From NCBI GenBank assembly GCA_963920685.1, contig OY987336.1, forward strand, positions 47,972,065 through 48,036,064: a DNA stretch of 64,000 bases, given 5' to 3'. Shown piece after piece: positions 33,800 to 47,009 of the stretch (position 1 is its first letter; each line of letters starts with the position of its first letter). The notes under the pieces are model-generated. The model was not told the DNA's origin. It made no database searches and worked only from the letters and a program-made list of their open reading frames with translations. A program made the translations under genes and the position numbers. This DNA comes from Polydrusus tereticollis. Its lineage: Eukaryota; Arthropoda; Insecta; Coleoptera; Curculionidae.

Positions 33800-34698
33800 A
33801 CGGCAACATTGAAGTTTTTGGTATATTTGCAGCACAAACTGTTAATCTATCTAAGAGAGGTAGTAATGGTGGCGCTGGACATAAAAGCGGCTTATGATTA
33901 TGTTGATCTTTACATACTGATAGAAAAGATACTTAAGTTGGAAATTTTTGGCTATATTTGCAAGACGGCTCAACAACTATATACCAATCGGCAGATATGC
34001 ATCAGGTATGTCATAAAGAACACCATCTTAGGACCACAAGTTGCCCATTTTGGACTCCCACGGGGATAACCATTATATCCCACTATCTTTAATATTTATA
34101 TCAATTCGCCACATAATTCAATAAATAACAATGTAACCATATACCAGTATGCCAATGATGTGGCACGAGAGAAGATGTAGAGCAGATGGCAAGAGAAATA
34201 AATTAAATCGTGGATAACATACATATATCTTGACCAGAACGTAGTGGGGAGCTCATCCATCTACTCCATTTACACTATATAAAGCATATGTAAGGTCAGA
34301 ACTGGACTTTGGTTCATTTGTTATGATAAGCTTGAGCAAGAAAGAACGCACAAAAGCTAGACAAGATACAATATGAATCACTTCGTACATGTTTAGGAAT
34401 GATAAAGTCTACCCCTACCTCGTTGCCCCCAGGATCTGGCTAGCCAATAATTTTTTTAATGAAATTATTCAACATTGGCTATAACTTAATATCCGAGTCT
34501 GTCACTAGTCGTTAGATTGTGTACAATAACAACGCAAGATATTGGAACAACTACGAAATCCCTCCCTTAGTGGAAAATTTCGAGCTGAGAGAAGTATACG
34601 CAATCAAAAAAGTCGTCATATTCACAGACTTGAAAAGTGCAATACAGAAAATTGTAATCACAGATATTAGAGGTGACTGGAAATGGCCTCATGTAATA
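33800..34698 (+). pseudogene. LINE F, upstream part: decayed reverse transcriptase and start of RNase H
   Basis: Weak but ordered reverse transcriptase blocks are visible: LDIKAAYDYVDLYILIEKI (33873-33930), GLPRG (near 34060), FNIYI, and YANDVA where the catalytic YADD would be. Thumb-like YVRSELDFGSF follows near 34290. At 34600-34640 KKVVIFTDLKSAIQK matches the middle of an RNase H domain. Several frameshifts and stops are present. The frame is cut at 34698 by the palindromic element and resumes at 50596. Confidence 0.6.
34693..34698. repeat. Target site duplication GTAATA, left copy
   Basis: GTAATA directly precedes the element start AGTAGCTAGAAACGG. The same six bases follow the right end. 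Polinton integrases generate 6 bp duplications. Confidence 0.85.
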
Positions 34699-34731
34699 AG
34701 TAGCTAGAAACGGACAGTTCTGGCTCAGGTG

Positions 34732-35395
34732 GTGCTGGTGGTGCTGGTGGTGCAACTAACCCGGGTGGTGCGGTGGTGCGTTTTATGACCTAACCCGGGT
34801 GGTTCGGTGGTGCGTTTTACGATCTAACCCAAGTGGTGCGGTGGTGCGTTTTATGATCTAACCCGGGTGGTTCGGTGGTGCGTTTTATGATCTAACCCGG
34901 GTGGTTCGGTGGTGCGTTTTATGACCTAACCCGGGTGGTTCGGTGGTGCTGTTTTACGAGACCAGTGATGCTGGTGGTGCTGTTTTACGAGATCAGTGAT
35001 GCTGGTGGTGCTGTTTTATGATCTAACCCGGGCGGTTCGGTGGTGCGTTTTATGACCTAACCCGGGTGGTTCGGTGGTGCTGTTTTACGAGACCAGTGAT
35101 GCTGGTGGTGCTGTTTTACGAGATCAGTGGTGCTGGTGGTGCTGTTTTATGATCTAACCCGGGCGGTTCGGTGGTGCGTTTTATGACCTAACCCGGATGG
35201 TTCGGTGGTGCTGTTTTACGAGATCAGTGGTGCTGGTGGTGCTGTTTTACGAGACCAGTGGTGCTGGTGGTGCTGTTTTACGAGACCAGTGGTGCTGGTG
35301 GTGCGTTTTATGATCTAACCCAAGTGGTTCGGTGGTGCGTTTTATGATCTAACCCGGATGGTTCGGTGGTGCTGTTTATGAGCTAACCCGGGTGC
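34732..35395. repeat. Terminal minisatellite of the palindrome, left arm
   Basis: About 20 units of 33-34 bp alternate between two types, one ending in TAACCCGGGTGGTTCGGTGG and one containing ACGAGACCAGTG. The same repeat family forms the terminus at 9534-9690. Confidence 0.8.
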
Positions 35396-35699
35396 TTTCG
35401 TGAGGCGGCTCTGTCAATATCTCTCTACTGTGTTAATTTATGCGGGTAATAAAACCGACAAGGGTCGGATCGGCCTGCATGCTTATAGAGGTAAAAAACC
35501 GCTTTAGAATGTTTTTGGTATATCTTTTTTAGATAATTTTGGGGGAAATAATTTGCCTGAGATGCCAATTAAAAAAAGCCTACATTTAATTGTATTTTAG
35601 ATTCTTGAATTTTGTACATGGATTAAAAATCTACTATTTCTTGAAATTGTATACATTATGTTAGATAATTAAGGAATAAAAAAGATGAAAATAGCAATT

Positions 35700-37236
35700 A
35701 TAATTAGAAAAAAAATATTTTAATGTTATTAAGACTTTGTAAATATCTGTAAAAACTGTTCTAAATCCTGTCATTTCTGAAACTTGTATACTGAGTGTTT
35801 AGAATTTAGTAAAAAATTAAAAAAATGTTTTAACGTTATTAAGCCCTGTGAAACTTTGTAAAAAATGACTAAAACAGTCGCAAATCGTCCTATTTTCTTA
35901 AAAGTGTATACTGAGTGTTTAGAATTTAGTAAAAATTAAAAAAAATGTTTTAAATTTGTTAAATCATGTGAAATCTTGTATAAAATGACTAGAACCATTC
36001 TTAATCATGACATTTCTGAAAATTGTATACTGAGTGTTTAGAATTTAGTAAAAAATTAAAAAAAATGTTTTAACGTTATTAAGCCCTGTGAAACTTTGTA
36101 AAAAATGACTAAAACAGTCGCAAATCGTCCTATTTTCTTAAAAGTGTATACTGAGTGTTTAGAATTTAGTAAAAATTAAAAAAAAATGTTTTAAATTTGT
36201 TAAATCATGCGAAATCTTGTATAAAATGACTAGAACCGTTCTTAATCATGGCATTTCTGAAAATTGTATACTGAGTGTTAAAAATTTAGTAAAAAATTAA
36301 AAAAAATGTTTTAACGTTATTAAGCCCTGTGAAACTTTGTAAAAAATGACTAAAACAGTCGCAAATCGTCATATTTTCTTAAAAGTGTATACTGAGTGTT
36401 TAGAATTTAGTAAAAATTAAAAAAAATGTTTTAAATTTGTTAAATCATGTGAAATCTTGTATAAAATGACTAGAACCGTTCTTAATCATGGCATTTCTGA
36501 AAATTGTATACTGAGTGTTTAGAATTTAGTAAAAAATTAAAAAAAAATGTTTTAACGTTATTAAGCCCTGTGAAACTTTGTAAAAAATGACTAAAACAGT
36601 CGCAAATCGTCCTATTTTCTTAAAAGTGTATACTGAGTGTTTAGAATTTAGTAAAAATTAAAAAAAAATGTTTTAAATTTGTTAAATCATGTGAAATCTT
36701 GTATAAAATGACTAGAACCGTTCTTAATCATGACATTTCTGAAAATTGTATACTGAGTGTTTAGAATTTAGTAAAAATTAAAAAAAATGTTTTAAATTTG
36801 TTAAATCATGCGAAATCTTGTAAAAAATGACTAAAACAGTCGCAAATCGTCCTATTTTCTTAAAAGTGTATACTGAGTGTTTAGAATTTAGTAAAAAATA
36901 AAAAAAATGTTTTAAATTTGTTAAATCATGCGAAATCTTGTATAAAATGACTAGAACCGTTCTTAATCATGGCATTTCTGAAAATTGTATACTGAGTGTT
37001 TAGAATTTAGTAAAAAATTAAAAAAAATGTTTTAACGTTATTAAGCCCTGTGAAACTTTGTAAAAAAATGACTAAAACAGTCGCAAATCGTCATATTTTC
37101 TTAAAAGTGTATACTGAGTGTTTAGAATTTAGTAAAAATTAAAAAAAATGTTTTAAATTTGTTAAATCATGTGAAATCTTGTATAAAATGACTAGAACCG
37201 TTCTTAATCATGACATTTCTGAAAATTGTATACTGA
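35700..37236. repeat. Higher-order tandem repeat, left arm (240 bp dimers)
   Basis: Two related units of about 120 bp alternate. One contains CAAATCGTC(C/A)TATTTTCTTA and the other CTTAATCATG(A/G)CATTTCTG. TATACTGAGTGTTTAGAATT is shared by both. The TTCTTAAAAGTGTATACTG junction recurs about every 240 bp from 35895 to 37100, giving about six dimers. No coding content. Confidence 0.8.
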
Positions 37237-38284
37237 GTGTTAAGTATTTTAGTTGAAAATAAGATCATAAATCATCTATACAAAACAAGCGCCCCTTATG
37301 GATTTGAACGAAAATCATAGATTCGACTATTTTCATGAAAAATAAATCTAAGTACGGAATAATGCAGGAAGATTATCTATTTTCTTGGTTTAGAAAGTGA
37401 TGTAGTTAAGATTTATAACTTAGGAATAAATAAATTATTATTAATCTTTTCGACCTATTTCTCTTGCATATTTAATTTCTTTGATAGTAAGAACTAATCT
37501 TTTTATTTTACAAAGTAAAAAAAAAAAAGCTAAAGATCGGCGTTGTCAGTCAGGTATAAGAACTGATTTAACACGATGGTTTTTGTACAAACGTTCACAT
37601 ACAATTGTATGCTTTTTAACCGATTGTGTCGGAAAAAAATGACGATTTATAGATTAGATATTTAGACGAAGAGCTAACCTTCTCAATAAAGTATTGATTA
37701 TTGCCCTGCTAGCTAGACAACACTTTTTATGTTAGTCAAAAAAAATTTTTTTTTTCGGACGCTATTACAGATTTCATCGTTAACTAACAAACATTAAGAC
37801 CAAAAAATTAGCGTGCAAGATGAAATGTATAGGTTCACTTCATTTCTACATTATTTTACAACTCTCAATCGCATTAAAAACAAGATCGAATAAAAAATAA
37901 CTTATGACATATGGACGAAAAATGTTTTTCGGGCTATTTAGGTTAGCGACCGCATTACGTCTGAAATACTACATTTTTCGAGCTTATAACATAATTTACT
38001 ATTTTAACGTTAAAATAGGGGAAATGATGTATCGAAGTGGGTACTTTTTTTTGTCGGTCACGAGATTGTAGTTTCTTTTAAAATGAGCTCTAATATTTAC
38101 AACACAAATTATCCTTTAAGCCACATTAGTTTAAAACTCGTCTGTCGCTTTCCCTCTATCGTGAGATTGATTAAAGTATAGCGTAGTATATATTTAGATG
38201 AATTTCGTAAATGTTGAATACTTTCAAAACTGAAAAAGCCGCCCTTTGCAATAAATATCTCCGTAGAGTTAGGTATCCTGCAGA

Positions 38285-40437
38285 TTAAGGGTATTTCAGC
38301 GGATAATCATATACAAATTCAAATACCTCATTTGTTTCGGAGCAGTAACCATCAACTTTTACACCATTTAAAACAGCTTCTTTACCATTAGCAGCATGTA
38401 AGATGTTGATTTTTCTGTGATTCTCGGTCCAAAGTAACCAATCTATGGCAATTTTGCTCTGCCTGTTTCTCCATCGGTATCCATTTTTTGGTATGATTCC
38501 TATAGTATTAGGCTTCAAAAAATGTCTTCTAAAAATTGCATTGCATGCTGAAGCAATAGTTGTAGCTTCAGTAAATGGACATACATTGGTAGTTTGTATA
38601 AGTTGTTCTCTAAACTTTAAACATGATTGCGCAAGGATTTCGACATCCGATACGCAGTAGTCTACCAGATCTCTTTGCATATCGAAACCATCATTTTCAT
38701 GTTCTACAAACCATTTAAGAAATTTGGCTCTGTCTTCTTCTTTCATACTATCTGAGGAGTAATATTGAATTGATGGTAGAGGTCCTATATAGTTTTCATT
38801 TGCCTTTGTATTAAATAGGTGCGGGAAGTAGCCTTTTTTAAAAATATCCTCAAGTCCAAATGCCTTTGGTAGTTTGGCTTAAGGCATAGGGAAATAGTTA
38901 AGTGAGTCGATAAATTTTACATTTTCAAGTTGCATCGTAATTATTTTGGTACCTCTCATGATTAACTCAGGTGTAAAATCTGTCTTTGTCATAATATAGT
39001 TTAATATAAACTGGTGATCAAAAGCCTGACCATTATGGGCTATTACAATAATTTCTTTAAAGTTTTTCCTCATTTGTAACAAATGGCTAGTAAATGTTCC
39101 CGCTGGGTCTATACCTCTGACTTTTTGTAACTTTAGACCACATTTTTTTACAAGTATCTGCTTCAGAATCCATGCACTCATCGCAGTATTGTTTGAAAAC
39201 ACAGAGATTGACTTGATGTAAAAACGTTGAATTTTCCAATAGTTTGTCTTGGCTCGTCTCTAAATCGTAGAATACAAAAAAGATCATCTTTAATCTTAGC
39301 TTTTCCCTTATCAGACCGAATATAACATAGATGATCCTCGGATGCATGTTTATTACAAATTTTACAATAAATTTCACCACATGCATGTGCTCTTTTGGCT
39401 TTAATGGTTTTTAATCAAATAGAACATAGTTTAATTTGTTCGCATACTGTAAATTTGCCTGACGAATAATCCTTTTTATGATTTTCGTAACAGTTTTGAC
39501 TTCTAAAAAATCATAGACAGTCCTGACATTTAATTTTTATTGCTATTTCACAAGCAGAGACTTGCTGACATGCCTGACAGCTTCCACCACATCGGTGCTC
39601 ATTTTTGTGATCATATGGGACGTAACACTTTTCACAAAAATAGTTAGAACAAAAAGCTGCTGTCAGCGATGTAATTACATTAAAATGGCTTTTGTAATGT
39701 AATAAGTTCAGCCGTTTATTGCTTTCAGTTGAACCTTCAAATATAATATTTCGTCCTTTTGATCCATAGCTATAAACAACTAATTTATATTCTTTTAGAT
39801 GATTTTGAAATTGTATTAACTCGGGAATTCCACCTCCTGCCTCAGGAATGCTAATTTTAGCTCTCTCCAACAATGATCTTGTTCTTTCGGTTTGAATTTT
39901 ACTAATATCTCTTCCAACCTTACTGAATTCAGGATCTCTTTTATTATGGGCAATGGCGACTACCAAAGCATGTGCTAAACACAGGTTATCGGTATTTTTA
40001 ATACTTATAATACCTCGTCGCTTGTCGCATTCCTCGTGAAAGCTGTTATAATTTTTTCCTCTTCCCCCACCAACAGGTAATCTAACAGTTGTCACACTAA
40101 GACAAAATGATTCTGTATTAAGACCTGCTGAGTTTGACTGATAAATGCCACTTATAACACTCCAAACATCTTAAAAGGTTATGTCTTTAGCTGCTTTGAA
40201 GCGAATCCAACCTTCTCCTCGGTTGAAGTCTTTAGAGCAAAAACTAAAAGCCGCACGATCTAAGGGTTGTAGGCCTTCTGTAGCGTTTTGAATAATTTGA
40301 TTAATTCCTTTTTCCGCCCAACCAACTGGTTCAACTCCCTGTGGAACAGGTTTTAACTTAAACTCTAGAGTGCGTCCTGTAAGGTTAAATTCTCGTAACT
40401 TTTTAACAACGTCTTTAACAATAATAAACTTCTCCAT
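38285..40437 (-). pseudogene. Polinton DNA polymerase B pseudogene, left arm (N-terminal half only)
   Basis: Reading outward from 40437, the sequence contains RRGIISIKNTDNLCLAHAL, a cysteine-rich segment, FVFYDLETSQDK (exonuclease I), VIAHNGQAFDHQF (exonuclease II) and VDYCVSDVEIL (exonuclease III), then the Polinton-typical PNTIGIIPKNGYRWRNRQ. In-frame stops lie near 40171, 39509, 39415 and 38881, with frameshifts between 39300 and 39100. Similarity ends after FEF near 38320, so all polymerase motifs A-C are missing. The family is related to, but clearly distinct from, the polymerase at 3142-7357. The right arm carries the same breaks. Confidence 0.8.
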
Positions 40438-40721
40438 CTTTCTTTTTTTTTTTTTTGTTGTTTTATAATCTACTATCTACCTACATAAAAAAAAAAAAAA
40501 ACAAGTATATTTTCATATTTTTATCGGTCTTAAGTTCGATTTCAAAAGCACACTCCCACTTTTTGATAATTTCACAGTCTAAGCACATAGATCTTATATT
40601 TTTTATTTACGATCAATTCATCTTTATTCGCCAATCGTCTCAAACGAGTCTGCTTTTGAAAGTAATATAACCTTAGTATTCAGAAAATATTAATGATATC
40701 GGAGCCTAAAACATCCTTAAC

Positions 40722-41445
40722 ACTAAAAAATCATTATGTTTCCTAACAAAACCCATCATCTTGTCTATTTAGCTTGCTTTCCTATTGTTTAGCAGGTTAA
40801 ATAAAATTATTATTTCGCTCTTTTTGTCTGTACTGAATCGTTAGGGAAATACGATTCTAGTCCTATAAGAGAGACAGTTAAAATTTATGTAAGCAATCAG
40901 AAATCCTACACTATGAGCTACTTAGTTAAAATTTCATATTTCCTTCCTGGATCAGCTAAAATTTGTGTTGTGTCGGTCAAAATTTATAAAATACGAAAAA
41001 AATGCTAGATACATTTTTATCATGACTTTCTATCTAATTCCATCTTATTTCAAGGTATAATTCGGTTGTCAAAATGAGAATCTAAAAAATCCTCGTGTTT
41101 CCTCACAAAACCCATCATCTTGCCTATTTAGCTTGCTTTTCTATTGTTTAGCAGGTTAAATAAAATTATTATTTCGCTCTTTTTTGTCTGTACTGAATCG
41201 TTAGGGGGGATACGTTTCTAGTTCTATAAGAGAGACAGTTAAAATTTATGTAAGCAATCAGAAATCCTACACTATGAGCTACTTAGTTAAAATTTCATAT
41301 TTCCTTCCTGGGTCAGAAAAAATTTGTGATGTGTCGGTCAAAATTTATAAAAATACGAAAAAAATGCTGGATACATTTTTAGCGTGACTTTCTATTTAAT
41401 ACCATCTTATTTCAAGGTATAATACGGTTGTCAAAATGAGAATAA
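40722..41445. repeat. 360 bp direct duplication, left arm
   Basis: Two tandem copies begin at 40722 and 41082 (CTAAAAAATC...CAAAACCCATCATCTTG). They differ at a few positions. The right arm mirrors them at about 43849-44572. Confidence 0.75.
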
Positions 41446-42402
41446 AATAATTTTCCCATGGTTTATGTCATCTTAAAAAAGTCAAAAGGTTATATTCTGT
41501 AGAGGGTCAGATACATTCAAATTTAAAAATTTTCTACAAGAAGAATTTTAAGATAGTATTATAGTAAATAAAAATTCTATACCTCCAATATTTCTTGGAA
41601 ACATATCGTGTTCTAGCGACATAACCCAAAAGTACCTCTATTCAGAAACGCATCGTACTTTTCTTGTCAAACTTGACTTTGTTGTAATGTTGTATGCAGA
41701 GCACTTTGAAAACAAAAATTAGATTAGAAACCGCCGCCTCTTAAGGTATACTTTTTTAGGTCTTACATAGGGTACACTGGTATACAGAACAAATGTCATC
41801 TTTAATTGTCTCATTGTCCCATCCATTACATTATTATAATCTTAAAGCACCTGTTACCAGCATTATCTATTTTTATGGTTTTCATAAAACATAGCGATTA
41901 CCGATGAAAATTAAACGAAAACTCAATAAATAACTTTTTTTCAACTGAAATAGACTGATTTTCGATGGAAAAATGTTACTTATAACTAAAAATGAATATA
42001 AGACATATACGCAATGATATTTAGAATAAATCAATCTTTTCTAAAATTACTATGAAATATTCACAAAATCGTTTCGTTATAACCAAAGTAGCAAGGCTTG
42101 CAGATTTCGTATAGAGTTCAAACGCGATACTGAGATGATCTTTTTTTTATATTTTTGTAGGATAATTCACCACTACGTTGTAAGTACTTGAGAGAGGACT
42201 TTCTTGAAAAATCCTCAAATTTCTCTGCAATTTTGTTCCTTCTAGAGTTAAATTCACACAGAAAACCCCGTATTCTTATCTTTCAGGTTGGTATATTAAA
42301 AAGGGCTTATTAGTATGGTTTAGAAAACAAGCAATATTAATTAACGGATGTTTTTTCGTCGTATGAAGAGTTGAAAAATTTTTTTTTTTTCCACTCCAAT
42401 GG

Positions 42403-42892
42403 TTGCGATGCAGAGAGTCGGGTTTCATCATAATCTTTCAGGGTAGCTCAGGTTTGATTGCATGTAGAGAGTCGGATTTCATCATAATTTTTCAGGGTAG
42501 CTCAGGTTTGATTGCATGTAGAGAGTCGGGTTTCATCATAATCTTTCAGGGTAGCTCAGGTTTGATTGCATGTACTAAGGTTAGTGCTCCTTGCAATCGG
42601 TTTCAGGTTTGACGCGCCCCCCTCAGGTTTGTTCAGGTTTCTCAAGTGTTTGAGAAACCTGAACAAACCTGAGGGGGGCGCGTCAAACCTGAAACCGATT
42701 GCAAGGAGCACTAACCTTAGTACATGCAATCAAACCTGAGCTACCCTGAAAGATTATGATGAAACCCGACTCTCTACATGCAATCAAACCTGAGCTACCC
42801 TGAAAAATTATGATGAAATCCGACTCTCTACATGCAATCAAACCTGAGCTACCCTGAAAGATTATGATGAAACCCGACTCTCTGCATTGCAA
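42403..42892. repeat. Palindrome centre: repeat triplets and 4 nt loop
   Basis: Each arm carries about three copies of a unit of about 60 bp (GTCGGATTTCATCATAAT...CAGGTTTGATTGCATGTAGA) running to the centre. The innermost 60 bp of each arm hold several more CAGGTTT copies (42604, 42624, 42634). The two arms are joined by GTGT (42646-42649). Open frames across the units are a by-product of the repeats. Confidence 0.8.
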
Positions 42893-43848
42893 CCATTGGA
42901 GTGGAAAAAAAAAAAAATTTTCAACTCTTCATACGACGAAAAAACATCCGTTAATTAATATTGCTTGTTTTCTAAACCATACTAATAAGCCCTTTTTAAT
43001 ATACCAACCTGAAAGATAAGAATACGGGGTTTTCTGTGTGAATTTAACTCTAGAAGGAACAAAATTGCAGAGAAATTTGAGGATTTTTCAAGAAAGTCCT
43101 CTCTCAAGTACTTACAACGTAGTGGTGAATTATCCTACAAAAATATAAAAAAAAGATCATCTCAGTATCGCGTTTGAACTCTATACGAAATCTGCAAGCC
43201 TTGCTACTTTGGTTATAACGAAACGATTTTGTGAATATTTCATAGTAATTTTAGAAAAGATTGATTTATTCTAAATATCATTGCGTATATGTCTTATATT
43301 CATTTTTAGTTATAAGTAACATTTTTCCATCGAAAATCAGTCTATTTCAGTTGAAAAAAAGTTATTTATTGAGTTTTCGTTTAATTTTCATCGGTAATCG
43401 CTATGTTTTATGAAAACCATAAAAATAGATAATGCTGGTAACAGGTGCTTTAAGATTATAATAATGTAATGGATGGGACAATGAGACAATTAAAGATGAC
43501 ATTTGTTCTGTATACCAGTGTACCCTATGTAAGACCTAAAAAAGTATACCTTAAGAGGCGGCGGTTTCTAATCTAATTTTTGTTTTCAAAGTGCTCTGCA
43601 TACAACATTACAACAAAGTCAAGTTTGACAAGAAAAGTACGATGCGTTTCTGAATAGAGGTACTTTTGGGTTATGTCGCTAGAACACGATATGTTTCCAA
43701 GAAATATTGGAGGTATAGAATTTTTATTTACTATAATACTATCTTAAAATTCTTCTTGTAGAAAATTTTTAAATTTGAATGTATCTGACCCTCTACAGAA
43801 TATAACCTTTTGACTTTTTTAAGATGACATAAACCATGGGAAAATTAT

Positions 43849-44572
43849 TTTATTCTCATTTTGACAACCGTATTATACCTTGAAATAAGATGGTATTAAA
43901 TAGAAAGTCACGCTAAAAATGTATCCAGCATTTTTTTCGTATTTTTATAAATTTTGACCGACACATCACAAATTTTTTCTGACCCAGGAAGGAAATATGA
44001 AATTTTAACTAAGTAGCTCATAGTGTAGGATTTCTGATTGCTTACATAAATTTTAACTGTCTCTCTTATAGAACTAGAAACGTATCCCCCCTAACGATTC
44101 AGTACAGACAAAAAAGAGCGAAATAATAATTTTATTTAACCTGCTAAACAATAGAAAAGCAAGCTAAATAGGCAAGATGATGGGTTTTGTGAGGAAACAC
44201 GAGGATTTTTTAGATTCTCATTTTGACAACCGAATTATACCTTGAAATAAGATGGAATTAGATAGAAAGTCATGATAAAAATGTATCTAGCATTTTTTTC
44301 GTATTTTATAAATTTTGACCGACACAACACAAATTTTAGCTGATCCAGGAAGGAAATATGAAATTTTAACTAAGTAGCTCATAGTGTAGGATTTCTGATT
44401 GCTTACATAAATTTTAACTGTCTCTCTTATAGGACTAGAATCGTATTTCCCTAACGATTCAGTACAGACAAAAAGAGCGAAATAATAATTTTATTTAACC
44501 TGCTAAACAATAGGAAAGCAAGCTAAATAGACAAGATGATGGGTTTTGTTAGGAAACATAATGATTTTTTAG
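43849..44572. repeat. 360 bp direct duplication, right arm
   Basis: Mirror image of 40722-41445. Confidence 0.75.
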
Positions 44573-44856
44573 TGTTAAGGATGTTTTAGGCTCCGATATC
44601 ATTAATATTTTCTGAATACTAAGGTTATATTACTTTCAAAAGCAGACTCGTTTGAGACGATTGGCGAATAAAGATGAATTGATCGTAAATAAAAAATATA
44701 AGATCTATGTGCTTAGACTGTGAAATTATCAAAAAGTGGGAGTGTGCTTTTGAAATCGAACTTAAGACCGATAAAAATATGAAAATATACTTGTTTTTTT
44801 TTTTTTTATGTAGGTAGATAGTAGATTATAAAACAACAAAAAAAAAAAAAAGAAAG

Positions 44857-47009
44857 ATGGAGAAGTTTATTATTGTTAAAGACGTTGTTAAAAAGTTACG
44901 AGAATTTAACCTTACAGGACGCACTCTAGAGTTTAAGTTAAAACCTGTTCCACAGGGAGTTGAACCAGTTGGTTGGGCGGAAAAAGGAATTAATCAAATT
45001 ATTCAAAACGCTACAGAAGGCCTACAACCCTTAGATCGTGCGGCTTTTAGTTTTTGCTCTAAAGACTTCAACCGAGGAGAAGGTTGGATTCGCTTCAAAG
45101 CAGCTAAAGACATAACCTTTTAAGATGTTTGGAGTGTTATAAGTGGCATTTATCAGTCAAACTCAGCAGGTCTTAATACAGAATCATTTTGTCTTAGTGT
45201 GACAACTGTTAGATTACCTGTTGGTGGGGGAAGAGGAAAAAATTATAACAGCTTTCACGAGGAATGCGACAAGCGACGAGGTATTATAAGTATTAAAAAT
45301 ACCGATAACCTGTGTTTAGCACATGCTTTGGTAGTCGCCATTGCCCATAATAAAAGAGATCCCGAATTCAGTAAGGTTGGAAGAGATATTAGTAAAATTC
45401 AAACCGAAAGAACAAGATCATTGTTGGAGAGAGCTAAAATTAGCATTCCTGAGGCAGGAGGTGGAATTCCCGAGTTAATACAATTTCAAAATCATCTAAA
45501 AGAATATAAATTAGTTGTTTATAGCTATGGATCAAAAGGACGAAATATTATATTTGAAGGTTCAACTGAAAGCAATAAACGGCTGAACTTATTACATTAC
45601 AAAAGCCATTTTAATGTAATTACATCGCTGACAGCAGCTTTTTGTTCTAACTATTTTTGTGAAAAGTGTTACGTCCCATATGATCACAAAAATGAGCACC
45701 GATGTGGTGGAAGCTGTCAGGCATGTCAGCAAGTCTCTGCTTGTGAAATAGCAATAAAAATTAAATGTCAGGACTGTCTATGATTTTTTAGAAGTCAAAA
45801 CTGTTACGAAAATCATAAAAAGGATTATTCGTCAGGCAAATTTACAGTATGCGAACAAATTAAACTATGTTCTATTTGATTAAAAACCATTAAAGCCAAA
45901 AGAGCACATGCATGTGGTGAAATTTATTGTAAAATTTGTAATAAACATGCATCCGAGGATCATCTATGTTATATTCGGTCTGATAAGGGAAAAGCTAAGA
46001 TTAAAGATGATCTTTTTTGTATTCTACGATTTAGAGACGAGCCAAGACAAACTATTGGAAAATTCAACGTTTTTACATCAAGTCAATCTCTGTGTTTTCA
46101 AACAATACTGCGATGAGTGCATGGATTCTGAAGCAGATACTTGTAAAAAAATGTGGTCTAAAGTTACAAAAAGTCAGAGGTATAGACCCAGCGGGAACAT
46201 TTACTAGCCATTTGTTACAAATGAGGAAAAACTTTAAAGAAATTATTGTAATAGCCCATAATGGTCAGGCTTTTGATCACCAGTTTATATTAAACTATAT
46301 TATGACAAAGACAGATTTTACACCTGAGTTAATCATGAGAGGTACCAAAATAATTACGATGCAACTTGAAAATGTAAAATTTATCGACTCACTTAACTAT
46401 TTCCCTATGCCTTAAGCCAAACTACCAAAGGCATTTGGACTTGAGGATATTTTTAAAAAAGGCTACTTCCCGCACCTATTTAATACAAAGGCAAATGAAA
46501 ACTATATAGGACCTCTACCATCAATTCAATATTACTCCTCAGATAGTATGAAAGAAGAAGACAGAGCCAAATTTCTTAAATGGTTTGTAGAACATGAAAA
46601 TGATGGTTTCGATATGCAAAGAGATCTGGTAGACTACTGCGTATCGGATGTCGAAATCCTTGCGCAATCATGTTTAAAGTTTAGAGAACAACTTATACAA
46701 ACTACCAATGTATGTCCATTTACTGAAGCTACAACTATTGCTTCAGCATGCAATGCAATTTTTAGAAGACATTTTTTGAAGCCTAATACTATAGGAATCA
46801 TACCAAAAAATGGATACCGATGGAGAAACAGGCAGAGCAAAATTGCCATAGATTGGTTACTTTGGACCGAGAATCACAGAAAAATCAACATCTTACATGC
46901 TGCTAATGGTAAAGAAGCTGTTTTAAATGGTGTAAAAGTTGATGGTTACTGCTCCGAAACAAATGAGGTATTTGAATTTGTATATGATTATCCGCTGAAA
47001 TACCCTTAA
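44857..47009 (+). pseudogene. Polinton DNA polymerase B pseudogene, right arm (N-terminal half only)
   Basis: This is the mirror copy of 38285-40437 with the same stops (45121-45123, near 45785, near 45879 and 46413-46415), the same frameshifts and the same truncation point near 46975. The exonuclease motifs (YDLETSQD, HNGQAFD, YCVSDVEIL) are recognisable; the whole polymerase core is absent. A TATAAAAC at about 44828-44835 lies 22 bp before the ATG at 44857 and may be a promoter relic. Because both arms share every break, the gene was already dead when the palindrome formed. Confidence 0.8.

Noticed and set aside
34694..34710. Element boundary at 34706 with GTAGCT/CACTAC flanks
   Set aside because: Placing the end there gives no duplication. 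Extending seven bases gives AGTAG/CTACT ends and a perfect GTAATA duplication.
34732..35395. CRISPR-like array
   Set aside because: The units are directly adjacent minisatellite repeats with no unique spacers and lie in a eukaryotic transposon end.
42403..42892. Repeat protein gene (RESGFIIIFQGSSGLIA units) on either strand
   Set aside because: The frames are produced by a tandem repeat of about 60 bp at the palindrome centre, appear on both arms by symmetry, and have no start context or known family.
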